A program made the translations under genes and the position numbers. Below are positions 34,717 to 44,934 of a stretch of 64,000 bases of DNA, in pieces. Origin of the DNA: Peromyscus leucopus (taxonomy: Eukaryota > Chordata > Mammalia > Rodentia > Cricetidae). Numbering within the stretch: the first letter of the stretch is position 1; each line of letters begins with the position of its first letter. Under the pieces are notes generated by a model. It was not told the origin of the DNA. It saw only the letters and a program-made list of their open reading frames with translations, and ran no database searches. The stretch spans positions 830,001 to 894,000 of the forward strand of contig NC_051071.1 of assembly GCF_004664715.2 (NCBI RefSeq), read 5' to 3'.

Positions 34717-35843
34717 TGGTGACACACTATAACTTGTAAAAGAACAAAATGTGTTCAAGCATGCTTGGTTTCAGAGGCGCGGGCAGGGGGTGTGTTCATG
34801 GAGCAGGACAGGCCATCTGGGAGGGACTCCTGCCCCATCCAGGGGTGGCCATGAGGGCTGGAGCCCTGGCTTGGTTAGCTAGCAGCTGGTATCTGCCTAC
34901 CCTAGGCAGGATGAGGGGGCTGACTGCTGGGGTAAAGGTCCGAAAGGGCCCCCAGTGTGTCCCCTGATGTCAGGGCATGCTTTCTAGAGAAGGTACCCAG
35001 GCTCAGCCTTGAAAGATGGAAGGTCTCATCAGCCTAACAGGGAAAGGCACCCCAGGCAGATGGAACAGTGCTGCAGGATGCTGAGGCTGCGAACGGCCTC
35101 ATATATTCTGAGAGCTTTGGTGTCTGGAAATGGGCTGGGGAAAGGGATGGAAGGAAAGAAAAGGCCAGGAGGGGTCTTCAGGGGAAGACCAATGGCATCC
35201 TGGGGTAAACGTGTCACACTCTCTAACCATATACCAATAACTGTCCATTCTGGTGAGCATCGCTGTCTGCCGCTTCTCAGAATGCAAGAAGTCTGTGCAT
35301 TCTGTTTGTTCCCATAGTGAGTCCTGGCAGTTCCGCCTGCCAAGTATTGCCTGTGTCCCCTCCCCCCACACACACACCCCGGCACTGCTGTTGCTGGACA
35401 AGCCAAGGACAGTATGGTGGCAGTGTGATAAGGAACCCCCGGGTGCAGGTACAAGCCTTTCTGTCTTAGAAATTGGGGTCACCACTCACTACTCTTCCCA
35501 AGAGCTCTCTATTGTCACCCCACAGTCAAGAGCAAAACTCCTTAACAGCAATCCAGTAGTGCCAAACATCTAGCAGCCTTGAGCCATGGCTCCAGCCTCA
35601 GTGTCCCTGGTCATTCCTGCCCCTGCTGGGCCGTTGAATGTCACAACACAGTCTGCTCATCCTGAACTCTCTGGGTAGCATGACCTTGTCTTGCACTCTG
35701 GTTTCCCTCCCAGGAGAGCCCTGCCCTTCCTTCTCAGGTCCTCTCAGAAATGGCTCCCACATGGCTCTTTGCTGACTCAAAGTCTCCAGCCTGCTCCAGA
35801 ATCCTCTAGTACCTTCCTCATACCCCGCTGTGTGTCCCGCAGT

Positions 35844-35846
<3 letters not shown>

Positions 35847-35893
<47 letters not shown>
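35847..35893. repeat. (GT)n microsatellite
   Basis: About 23 uninterrupted GT dinucleotides. A SINE-like flank (GGAGACCAGAGGCTGACATTGGATGTC) follows. Confidence 0.95.
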
Positions 35894-35894
<1 letters not shown>

Positions 35895-35965
35895 CTGTAC
35901 AGGCACATTTGATTGTGGAGACCAGAGGCTGACATTGGATGTCTTCCTTGGTTGCTCTCTACCTT

Positions 35966-36036
35966 ATTATCTTTAAAAATGACAATCAGCGTGAAGCTGA
36001 GTAGCCACATGTGGGCAGAGGATTATCTTTAAAAAT
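35966..36036. repeat. 41-bp insertion flanked by a 15-bp direct repeat
   Basis: ATTATCTTTAAAAAT occurs at 35966-35980 and again, identically, at 36022-36036. Between them lies a 41-bp segment (35981-36021) that is an exact copy of sequence at 37164-37204. Including bases shared at the junctions, 35977-36025 and 37160-37208 are 49 bp identical. There is no poly(A) tail. Confidence 0.9.
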
Positions 36037-36046
36037 TGTTATTCTT

Positions 36047-36053
<7 letters not shown>

Positions 36054-36090
<37 letters not shown>
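36054..36090. repeat. (CA)n microsatellite
   Basis: About 18 uninterrupted CA dinucleotides. Confidence 0.95.
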
Positions 36091-36095
<5 letters not shown>

Positions 36096-36632
36096 CCTGC
36101 AACAGCCATTAACTGCCTTGAGCTACTCGGGGGGTGGGGTCATGTGGAGCATTAAGAACACCTCCCCATCCATGCTAGAATGTTGATGGACTCAGACTTC
36201 TGTAAACCTTACCTAGCCAGTGCTGCCGTGAGCCTGTGGGTGCAGCAGCCGTGACATGTCCTGAATACACCATTTCGTCACACTCCTTGCCATCCGGTGG
36301 AACCAACTTTCTTCCTGCTCTCTCCTCCCCAATGTCCCCAGAGCCTTAGAGGAGGTCACATCGACGTCCCGTTTATGGCTGAGCCCTCAGCAGTCACTTA
36401 GTATTCACCCAGTAGAGTTTGCGTTAATGGTAGCCCACTACGAAGAGGGGTTCCTCTGACGCAGACTGAGAGCAGCACTGATCTATCAGCACTGATCTAC
36501 GTATAAGCACAACTATTTAGAAGGCAGCTTGACACCATACACATTTTACAAAGCAACAGTAGCTGGTTCTCACGGGGTTTATAACTGCCCCAGACATGGG
36601 CTCCTGACCGGGTTTGCAGTACCAAGCCTGAG

Positions 36633-36870
36633 TTCTCCACCTTATTTTTTAAGACAGGCTCTCTCACCAGGACCTGGGGCTCACTGCTTAGGCTACAGTG
36701 GCTGGCTAGTGAGCACTGGGGAATCCTTCTGTCTCTTCCTCCCCAGTGCTAGGATTAGAGCTTACTGCCATTCCTTCGTTTGTTTGTTTTTAATGTGGGT
36801 GCTGGGATGAAACACAGGCCCTCATAGGGCCTCATTTTTGCAGAGCAAGTACCTTTTGGAGCTCCTACAT
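36633..36870 (-). repeat. B4/B3-related SINE, diverged
   Basis: TTTTTTAAGACAGGCTCTCTCACCAGGACCTGGGGCTCAC, then CAGTGCTAGGATTAGAGC, GTGGGTGCTGGGATGAAACACAGG and GCAGAGCAAGTACC. Confidence 0.65.
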
Positions 36871-37159
36871 CCCCTCTAGGCACTTCATCAGTTCACTGAC
36901 TGCATCCCTCCATCTAGCTCTAAGCCCTCAGGGGCAGACTTGCACATCACTAGCCCGACACACAGAACGACTGTTCTAGGGTGTTTCATGACCAGGTTGG
37001 CACCCAGCCACATCCTGTGCCCACTCCAAATTGTCACAGGAGTGATGCTGTAGACCAGCATGGTCCCCATTCTCCTGTGTGATGATGGGAGTGTTCTAGA
37101 GCCATGCTATCTGCCCTGCCACTTATCAATATGAAATATGGCCATCATGGCTTAATTTT

Positions 37160-37208
37160 AAATGACAATCAGCGTGAAGCTGAGTAGCCACATGTGGGCA
37201 GAGGATTA
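37160..37208. repeat. Second copy (probable source) of the 49-bp repeat
   Basis: Identical to 35977-36025. It is not flanked by a direct repeat here and blends into its surroundings, so it is likely the source. Confidence 0.85.
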
Positions 37209-37540
37209 CTTGGGCCACGGCTCCTGCCATTTCTGTTTAGCTGTAAGTATTTGCCCAGCTGGTCCTCTGAGGGACAGAGATTGGCTGTCTAGGCAGCAGC
37301 CATGAGTCGCCGAGGCCATGGCAGAGAGAGGGGGGTCATGAGAGCAGGGGTGGAGTAGGCGAGGATGCAGAACTGGAGAAGCCAGGAGAGCCAGAGCACA
37401 AGCCAGGGCAATCCCGAGTGTCTGGTGCTTGTGTTCCTCACAGAGCCTGCTGCTGTGGAGCCAGCAGGGAAAGGACACACTGCGGTGGGGGATGAACCAG
37501 GGACAATGCCTGCCACGGTTCCCATTGCACTCACCTGTGC

Positions 37541-37957
37541 TGGTTAGTTTTTTTTTTTTTTTTTTGTCAACTTGACACAAGGTAGAGTCATTCTGGGAAG
37601 AGGGAACCTCAACTGAGAAAATGCCTCCATACAATTGACTTGTAGGCAAGCCTATGGGGCATTTTCTTGATGACTGATTGACCCAGGAGGGCCCAGCCCA
37701 CTGTGGGTGGTGCCACCCCTGGATAGGTGGTCCCGGAGTACATAAACAGTTTAACTGAACAAGCCATGGGGAGCAAACCAGTAAGCACCTTCCTCCATGG
37801 TCTGTGCTTCAGATCCTGCCTCCAAGTTTCTGCTTGCTCCTGCTCTGACTCCCTCAGTGATGAACTGTGATCAGGACACATAAACCAATAAGTCCTTTCC
37901 TCTCCAAGCTGCTTTTGGCCACAGGGTTTTATCATAAAAATAGAAATCAAACTAAGA
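37541..37957 (-). repeat. Rodent interspersed repeat, near full length
   Basis: Reads on + as a T-run, GTCAACTTGACACAAGGTAGAGTC, GGGAACCTCAACTGAGAAAATGCCTCC, GGGCCCAGCCCACTGTGGGTGGTG, GATGAACTGTGATC, and a CCAAGCTGCTTTTGGCC ... CTAAGACAC end. The CTAAGACA end recalls MaLR-type LTRs; I leave the family open. Confidence 0.7.
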
Positions 37958-39184
37958 CACATCTCCATGTCCACTGCCAAGCTGGAACCAATGAGCTAGA
38001 GGATGTGGCCACCCATTCTCACCTCAAAGCTGGACCCAAGTCCCATGGGTAGAACTCGGTGAGCCTGCTTGTTAGTTCAACTAAGGTTGTGTCTCCAGGA
38101 CCAGGATGTGACCTGGCCTAGCCTGTCATGCCATGTGGCTTGTTTCCTCCTCATTCCCTCTCAGGGGAAATGGGGTCCTCATAGGACCTGAAAGAGGCAC
38201 CATGCACACACCTAGAGGTACCTAGCTGAGTATGTTGAAGATATGCCTGTCCCCTTCTGAGCAGAGCCTGTCCTGTGGGTCACCCTTAGGCTGGCTATGA
38301 CTCCTGGATCTTTATATCACCTGCTAGAGAAGAACCTCATTTGCCTGGGTAGCAGGTAGTAGGAGGGGCTGGACGTGTCCTGCAAGGCCACATCTTTCAA
38401 GATGCATGAGAAGGTGTCCTCACTTCCTACCAGTAGGTGACTTGGGTGAGGCTGGGTTCTGGACTGCAGTTGTAGGGACATGTGGACATACCTAACAAGG
38501 GTGGTGTCTATGTTCTGGGTGTCGAATGACATTCCTTCCAGGGAGCCCTGCCATGGGGTCCTGAGCCTGCTTTGTTATGTGATATTTTTAAGACATGAGA
38601 TGACCCCAGTCCCAAAGGACACCAAGCATCTCTGAGGCTTCTTACAGCCATGCCTCTGTTGGGTGGATAGCCCCCTTGTCTTGTCCCCAGCCTCATCCTT
38701 CCCTGCCTCCATCCAAATCAGCTGACCCTACCTTCCCTCCAAGCCCTGCAGACAGTGCTCTCATCCCCATGTTGGCTTCTGAGAGCTGTTCTGGATCAGG
38801 TCTGCTCCCAGCTCTACTGACCTTTCAGGCTCCCTGGCTGCCTCTTCAGAGGAGAGGAAGACCACAGATCCCGCTCACTCAGGTTCAGGCAAATTACATC
38901 AGTTGTGGATCCTTCCAGAAGCTAGGCTTCTCCTCCCAAAGCAGACAGAATTCTGGGGCGGGGAGATCTGCTCTCCTGTTCTGTTCAAGGGCTGAGTGGG
39001 GGCTGCCTGGTGCAGTCCCAGCTGGGAAGCCTGTTCCCAGCACAAGGGCACCTCTGACCAAAAGAGTGGGGAGGTTGGTGTGTCCCTGGGCACCCATGAC
39101 TGAACCGGGTTTCAGGAATGACAGAGGCCACCTGCTTTCTTTCCTGAGCTGAAGACCTACTAATGCCCCTCAAAACGATTATGT

Positions 39185-39268
39185 TATGTATATGGTGTGC
39201 ACACATGTGTGAGTGTGAGTGTGACTGTGCATGTGTGGAGGCCAGAGGTCAACTTTGGATGTCATTAC

Positions 39269-39299
<31 letters not shown>

Positions 39300-39655
39300 G
39301 CTTACTTTTATTTGTGTCTGTATTTTGCCTGCATGTATGTCTGTGCAGCATCTGCATGCCTGGTGCCTGGTGCCTGTGTAGGTCAGAAGAGGCATTGATC
39401 ACATGGCACCGGAGTTGCCGATGGTTATGAGCTGCTATGTGGGTGCTGGTAACCAAACCTGGGTCCTCTGCAAGAGCGAGCAGCCAATGTTCTTAACCAC
39501 CCCACCACCTCTCTGCATCCTTGCCTTTGTTTTTGTTGTTGTTGAGACAAGGTCTCTCATTATCCTGAGGCTCACTCATTAGGCTAGGTCAGCTGACCAG
39601 TGTGCACTTGGAATCCTCCTGCTTCTGCTTCCTCAGTGTTGAGATTACAAGTAAG
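39185..39655 (-). repeat. B3/B4-like SINE interrupted by a second B2/B3 SINE
   Basis: An outer element (GGCCAGAGGTCAACTTTGGATGTCATTAC at 39,240-39,268, resuming GTTGAGACAAGGTCTCTCATT near 39,540) is split by a T24 tract and a minus-strand B2/B3 (39,269-39,516; TTTGCCTGCATGTATGTCTGTG through GTCCTCTGCAAGAGC). It is a clear nested insertion. Confidence 0.75.
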
Positions 39656-39699
39656 ATATATCTCATAACTATCTCTATAGACTGTTGTATTAGCTAGGT

Positions 39700-40080
39700 A
39701 CCATGAGGAAAGCTTTTACGTGTGCTTCTGTGCAAGTGCTCATGAAAACCAGAAGAGGGCATTGAAGCTCTTGGAGCTGGAGTAGTGGTTCTCAACCTGT
39801 GGGTCTTGGCCCCTTCAGGGATCACATTTTGGAAATCCTGCATATCAGATATTTACGTTAAGATCCATAACAGTAGCAAAATTACAGTAACAACAAAAAT
39901 AATTTTAAGATTGAGGGTCAGTCACCACAACATGAGAAACTGTATTAAAGGGTTGTAGCATTAGGAAGGTTGGGAACCACAGAGCTGGAGTTACAGGTAT
40001 TTGTAAGTTACTGCAACTGAGCTCTGAACTCTGATCCTCTGTTAGAACATTCTTAACCACTGAGCCATCTCTCTAGCCCC
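39700..40080 (-). repeat. B2/B3 SINE containing a URR1-like element
   Basis: Halves at about 39,700-39,782 (AACCAGAAGAGGGCATTGAAG) and 39,991-40,080 (TTACAGGTATTTGTAAG ... AACCACTGAGCCATCTCTCTAGCCCC) flank the DNA transposon at 39783-39982. Confidence 0.8.
39783..39982 (-). mobile_element. URR1-like non-autonomous hAT-Charlie element
   Basis: 200 bp with imperfect terminal inverted repeats (TAGTGGTTCTCAACC at one end, GGTTGGGAACCACAG at the other). It is flanked by a perfect 8-bp duplication, AGCTGGAG (39775-39782 and 39983-39990), as expected of hAT transposition. It has no coding capacity and moved using a transposase supplied elsewhere. The internal CATATCAGATATTTACGTTA and ATAACAGTAGCAAAATTACAG fit the rodent URR1 consensus. 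Confidence 0.88.
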
Positions 40081-40330
40081 TGGGGGAATCATTAAACTCT
40101 GAAAAATGGAAGTGGAATTGTATAAATGAACATAGCACACACATATTGCTTGAATTAGACAAACTCATTTGCTGCATTGTTCCTGGGAGCAGGGAAGCAT
40201 GATGTCATGGTTTTGCTAGCGTTCTCAGGAGTCCTGTTGGAGTTGGGGTTGTGTCATATGAAATGTAATTAGAGAAAGGCAATATGCACATGGCATTGGA
40301 ATCTGAACTGACAATGCTATCTTCAAGACA

Positions 40331-40496
40331 CTAAGCTGGACATGGTGGCTCACACCTCTGTCACCTCTAATCCTGGCTCTTGGGAGGCTAAGGCAGAAGG
40401 ATTGGGAGTTCATGGTTATCCCCGATAAATGCAGAGTTCAAAGCCAGTTTGAGGTACACAGGGGAACCTGTTTCAAAAAAACAAAAAGAAAAAGAA
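40331..40496 (+). repeat. B4/B1-type SINE
   Basis: GGACATGGTGGCTCACACC, CTCTTGGGAGGCTAAGGCAGAAGGATTG, CAAAGCCAGTTTGAGGTACAC, and an A-rich tail. Confidence 0.8.
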
Positions 40497-41659
40497 GTTG
40501 TGTTGGCCAGCATATAAGAGGCTGAGGCAGGAGGCTGGTGAGCTGTTGCAGCTTAGGGGAGTCTTGGGACTCAAGCTGGGACTTGGGAGCTCTAAGCCCT
40601 GCCCTCAGTTCTTGGCATTCTCCTCTCCTCTACCTTCCCCAAGTCAAAGTCAGCAACACAGCATGTGGTGTGGCCATCGTTAGAGGTGGGTGGTGGGGAG
40701 GAGCCAAAAGTAAAGTACTAGTTAGCACTGTGTTTGTGTGCCGGTCAAGCAGCACAGCTCACCACTAATGCCAGGTCAACTTTGGCCAAATGTGTGTTTG
40801 GGAGGATGAAGAGCTTACCAGAGGAAGGATGGAGAATTTAACTGAGATCATCATGGTTCTCAGGGAAGCCAAGGCACATGCATGGGCGGGGCCTCAGAGG
40901 CCTTCTTGTCCCTGACTCGGGTTGTAAAGGAGGAAGCCTGAGCATGAAGGAGAAAGAGGGGACCTGCTCCCAGAGCCAGGACAGAGATTAATGCCCTCCA
41001 CCCTCAGTACAGCACAGACCAGAGTCAGCGCAGGGGGCTCAGACAGAAATAAGTAAAGGCATTTTGCATGAACTGTGACCTACCCTAGAAGGAAATATCT
41101 GCACTTAGGTTTGGAGCCTGGGGCACGGTCCACATCTACATTGTATTGCTGTGGGGTGAGCTGGCCAGAAACCTGTGCAGATGTCAACCCCATCTGTCCT
41201 CTTAGGAAGAGGCATTCTAAAATTCTAAAACTTGGGATGCATGAACTTGCTTGAACTTCAGACAAAGCAGTGATGTTCTGGAGGACTCCTTCACAGCCAA
41301 CCCTCTCTTGACTCCAGCCTGAACCAGCACCCCCACCCCCACCCTCCCTAGACTCCTGTCAGCCCACACAAAGCAGGCCTGAAGCCACTGGAGGACAGAA
41401 CAGCTCTTGATGACAGGATGATAGGCTAACACAGACTGGGCTGACTGGCCGTAGACATTCCTACTCTTAAGATGTTCCAGGCCATAATAGCCACCTTTCC
41501 TGTCTCACGGCCACCCTGCCCTCTCTTCCCCTCCCTCAACTCCCTTTATCCCCCACCCCGCCACCCTATTGTTCCCAAACATAGCTGCTCCCATTCTTGA
41601 GCCTAACAATTCAGCACTTGGCTGCTCTGTCCCAGCCCAGGCCCTTATAGCAGGAGGCT

Positions 41660-42010
41660 GTCCCCAAGTGTCACAGTTATTTTTCTGGTGCTGTGACAAG
41701 ATATCCAGACAAAAGCAATCTAGGGAAGATAGGCTTGTTTTGGTCCACAGCTGGAGGGTTCAGCCCATCGCTGTGGGGAAGTCACCGAGGTAGGAGCCTG
41801 AGGCATCTGGTCACATCATACCCACCATCAGGAAGCAGAGGCTAATGAATACCTGAGCTCAGACAGTTCTCTCCAGGACCCGAGCCCAGTGAGTGGTGCT
41901 ACCCACATTTAGTGTCGGTCTTCCCACCTCAACCAAATCTTGGTACAGGTATGCCCAGAGATGAAAAAACCCTTCACAGGTCGTCCCATCAAATTGACAA
42001 TTAGCACCTA
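41660..42010 (+). repeat. Rodent interspersed repeat
   Basis: GTTATTTTTCTGGTGCTGTGACAAGATATCCAGACAAAAGCAA through CATCAAATTGACAATTAGCACC. It has the same block order as the copy at 2,400-2,720. Confidence 0.6.
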
Positions 42011-42829
42011 CCACACCAATCAAACCCATCCCCCAGGCTAGCTTTTCTTTTCTCAGAAGGGACTGTACCTAGAGGCCCCAGGGCCTGGAAAGCAGATCAC
42101 CTGTTGGTTGGTGGAGTCGGACAGGAGGACAGAGACTCTACCTGGACTCCTGTATTCTGAAGAGGCAGCTCACCAAATAGGGGAAGCTGTTTTGGCAGTA
42201 AGCGGTTTGGGTTTTTGTGCAGTCCAACTGGTGTCTGGTGGAGGTCACTGCTGGCTGGATTGGATCCTGCAGTGACCATGTATGTGGAAGGGGCTCCTGA
42301 TCAGTGTATCCATACCAAGAGAAGGACGCTGGCTCCAGCCCTGGTAGCCCTGCTGTGTGTCAGAGGCAGAGGGAAAATCCTGGAGGTTGTGAGGTAGAGA
42401 GAAACCCACGATGTTGTAGGGATAACTTCGAGAAGAATCCTTTAAGGCTTACGCGAGTTTTAAAGACATGGGTAAATGGGGATGGTAGGTGGAGAGGGGT
42501 CACGCCTGGCAAGGGATTGCAAAACCCAAAGCTCTGAAGGGAAAGGACGAGATTAACGCTGGGCTCTTGAAGCGTGGCAAAGAAACGGGCCTGCTTGGTA
42601 CAGCTCCTAAAGGGAGGGCCCAAGTTCGCTTCCTTTCCACTCTTAACGATATCGACACCCTTCAAAATGTTTGCTGAGTGATCAGAAGATGGCAAAGCTA
42701 TGAGGATCGTAATACAAATGACAGGAGATCTTGCTCCTTGAGCCTCAGTTTTCCTTTCTGTCAAGCAGGCCTGTCTCTGGCTCTCAGCTTTAGAAACCAG
42801 AATTCTAGGTTTGGGATGAGCACTGAACG

Positions 42830-43260
42830 CGGCTGAGCCGAGTCCACGTGGGCGCTGAGCCCAGCGGCGAAATCAGGTCAGCGAAGGGTCTCGGACGCTG
42901 GCCCTGACTCGCGGCCCCGCCCAACCTCTCTTTGTTCCTCCAGGCCCCGCCCACTCTGCGTAGCTCCTTCTTTATTGGCTAGAGGGCGGGGTCTAGAGGC
43001 TCAGAGGGGTGGGGCTCTGGCGGTGGGCGGGGCCTAGCGCGCCTGCGCAGAGTCCTCCGGCCACAGCTCGCACCGGCTGTCTCTGCGCCGGGCTCCGACG
43101 GGGAGGCGAGCACTGAGCCGCGCAGGGCCCCGCCCCGGGCTCCATTGTTGAGGCAGCCGGCTCTCCGCGGGCTGCGCTACTCTCGGCCGCCCGGAGCGCA
43201 CGAGCCACTAGATCCTGAGGTGAGGCGGCGGCGGCGGCTTTGAACCCAAAAGGAGCCAGG
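42830..43260 (+). promoter_or_regulatory. AFAP1: CpG island promoter, probably AFAP1
   Basis: CpG-dense, GC-rich block with an E-box CACGTG (42845-42850), two CCCCGCCC boxes (42915-42922, 42945-42952), an inverted CCAAT box ATTGG (42974-42978), GGGCGGGG boxes (42984-42991, 43025-43032) and the NRF1-like GCGCGCCTGCGCAG (43037-43050). No TATA box is seen near the likely start, so this is a dispersed housekeeping-type promoter. AFAP1 is assigned because it follows ABLIM2 on the same strand in mouse and human; no AFAP1 protein sequence is present to confirm it. Confidence 0.75.
43060..43219 (+). other. AFAP1: Probable AFAP1 non-coding exon 1 (start approximate)
   Basis: GC-rich sequence after the promoter boxes ends in CTGAG|GTGAGG, a strong splice donor at 43219/43220. 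The start is a guess from the spacing to the GC and NRF1-like boxes. No suitable start codon with a following frame lies before the donor, which fits a 5' UTR exon. AFAP1 encodes actin filament-associated protein 1 (110 kDa, PH domains, Src partner); its coding exons would lie beyond the window. Confidence 0.6.
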
Positions 43261-43580
43261 TGTCCCAGGGTGTCTCTCGGCAAGGTCCCCAGGCAGGGTG
43301 CCCCAGGACGGGCAAGGTCTCTAGACAGGACTAGGCAGGGTCTTCACGGACGGGTAGGGTCCCCGAGGCCCTTCAGGGTGCTAGACAGGGCTGACCAGGG
43401 TCTCCTGACAGGGCAACGTCTCCGGACAGGGCAAGGTCCCTATACAGGACTACACAGGGTCTCCGGGGCTAAGCAGGGTCCCTGGACAGGACAGAGTCCC
43501 CAGGGCCAGGTAGGGTCCCCGAGGCCCTGCAGGGTCCTCAGACAAGGCTGGGCAGGGTCGGCGGGCAGGGGTGGTTTTTC
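43253..43580. repeat. GC-rich degenerate minisatellite in first intron
   Basis: About 16 units of 17-23 bp built on the theme CAGGGTCYCCRGACAGGRC. Examples are AGGGTCCCCGAGGCCCTKC (seen twice), GGACAGGGCAAGGTCCCT and ACAGGACTACACAGGGTCTCC. It begins about 35 bp after the splice donor, inside or at the edge of the CpG island. A 139-codon open frame across it (from 43240) is a by-product of the repeat. Confidence 0.85.
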
Positions 43581-44874
43581 GGGGACTGGACAAAAATCCT
43601 GGCATCGGAGACCCAAAGGGCAGACCACGTCTTGGGACTCAGGGCAGTCGCTAGGCTGAACTGTGGTCTCTGGCTCGGCGGTCGGCCAAAGCCGGTCAGA
43701 GCGTGAGCTGCCGGGGTTGTGGCAGCTGCCTCGCGCTTCAGAGGGACGGGGACCCCTAGGGGACTAGACCAGATGGGACCTGAGTACTCGCGAGTCCGTG
43801 CGCCCTGGCATTGTCTCGCTGCCGGGTGGCACCCAGGGCTCCCATGTGTAGCTGGTTGACTGTCACCGAGAGGGACTTGGGAGGGACTCTTGTGTGAGGC
43901 CTCTCCTTCCTAGTCCCCTCTGTGGTGGGTGGCTCCGGAGGTAACTACGTGGACTTAGTGTATGGGGAAGCTTGCGCATGGGGAAGGCTGTTTCTGTCCT
44001 GTATTGATACGACTGATTCTTCGTGTGTCATTGAGGGTGACAGCGTGGACACGCACGCGTGGGATCCTGGTGCCCCCGCTACTGTGTGGAGGTCTTTCCT
44101 GTGTCCCATGGCTTGTCGGCCCAGGCTTTGCCCACCCAGTCCCAGCCCCTGCTTTTGGGTGCGCACCGGACACTGGTGTTTCGGTGATACAAACCAAGCT
44201 CTGTGCGTGCTGGGCGCAGTTGGCCTAAAGTGGACCTCGGCCACCGGCCACCAGGTCTTCAATGTATTGGTATTGTCCTTGCCCAGTGAGCTGAAGCGCC
44301 GCGGGGGGGGGGGGACGACAATGGCGGGTGGGGGGCGAGGAACAAGCTGCGCGGGCTCCCGAGTAACCTGCCCACGGATCCCTGTCCTTCACCCTGAGGG
44401 TCCTGGGATGGGGCTGTCACTGTGCTGGGAGCCGGGAGTCCAGCCATGGAGTTTCTTTACTCCAGCCCGAGGCTTGGCGACCCAGGAGCCCTGCTGATTG
44501 GAGAGAGTAGCGCCTTTCTGCCCTCTGCTTCTTGATTTCTTCCGTTGGGAAGGGAAAGAAAAAAAAAAAGTCTGGGAAGCCAGAGTTGACTTTGTAGCTC
44601 CCAGCCAGCGCCTGGCAAGTGGAGGAAACTCTCCCAAGAACTTGGCGGACTGCAGAGTGCGTTTGAATCAAGAAAACCCACACCCAGGGAACCAGGCCAA
44701 AGCAGTTACAGTTGGAGATCAGATTTATGAAGGCAGCCCTGGGGTGAGGTCTAGGGAGGGGACCCGATGATGCTGCCCCTCAGGCTGGGCCCTCCTTAGT
44801 TAATAACTAAAGTGGAAGCCATTCATTAATTACCGATTCTTCCAGTGCTTTAAAATCCGTTTGTCACGTCTCAG

Positions 44875-44876
<2 letters not shown>

Positions 44877-44912
<36 letters not shown>

Positions 44913-44934
44913 GTGTGTGTGTGTGTGTGTGTGT
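44877..44934. repeat. (GAT)n followed by (GT)n
   Basis: About twelve GAT trinucleotides followed directly by about eleven GT dinucleotides. Confidence 0.95.

Larger units (their letters stand above)
34221..42829. other. Intergenic region ABLIM2-AFAP1
   Basis: About 8.6 kb. The first 1.6 kb is largely single-copy; then come CA/GT microsatellites, B4, B2/B3 and URR1-type elements, and two rodent interspersed repeats, one on each strand (37.5 kb and 41.7 kb). Segments 38.0-39.1 kb and 40.5-41.6 kb show nothing I recognise. A MIR-like block is visible near 42,720-42,770. No open frame looks like a gene. Confidence 0.6.

Noticed and set aside
42993..43283. 96-codon minus-strand frame across the CpG island
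   Set aside because: Ala/Arg/Pro-rich, as expected of any frame in GC-rich DNA; it overlaps promoter boxes and exon 1.
43922..44497. 191-codon plus-strand open frame after the CpG island
   Set aside because: GC-rich intron sequence with few stops; no domain and no match to AFAP1, whose known N-terminus is not present.
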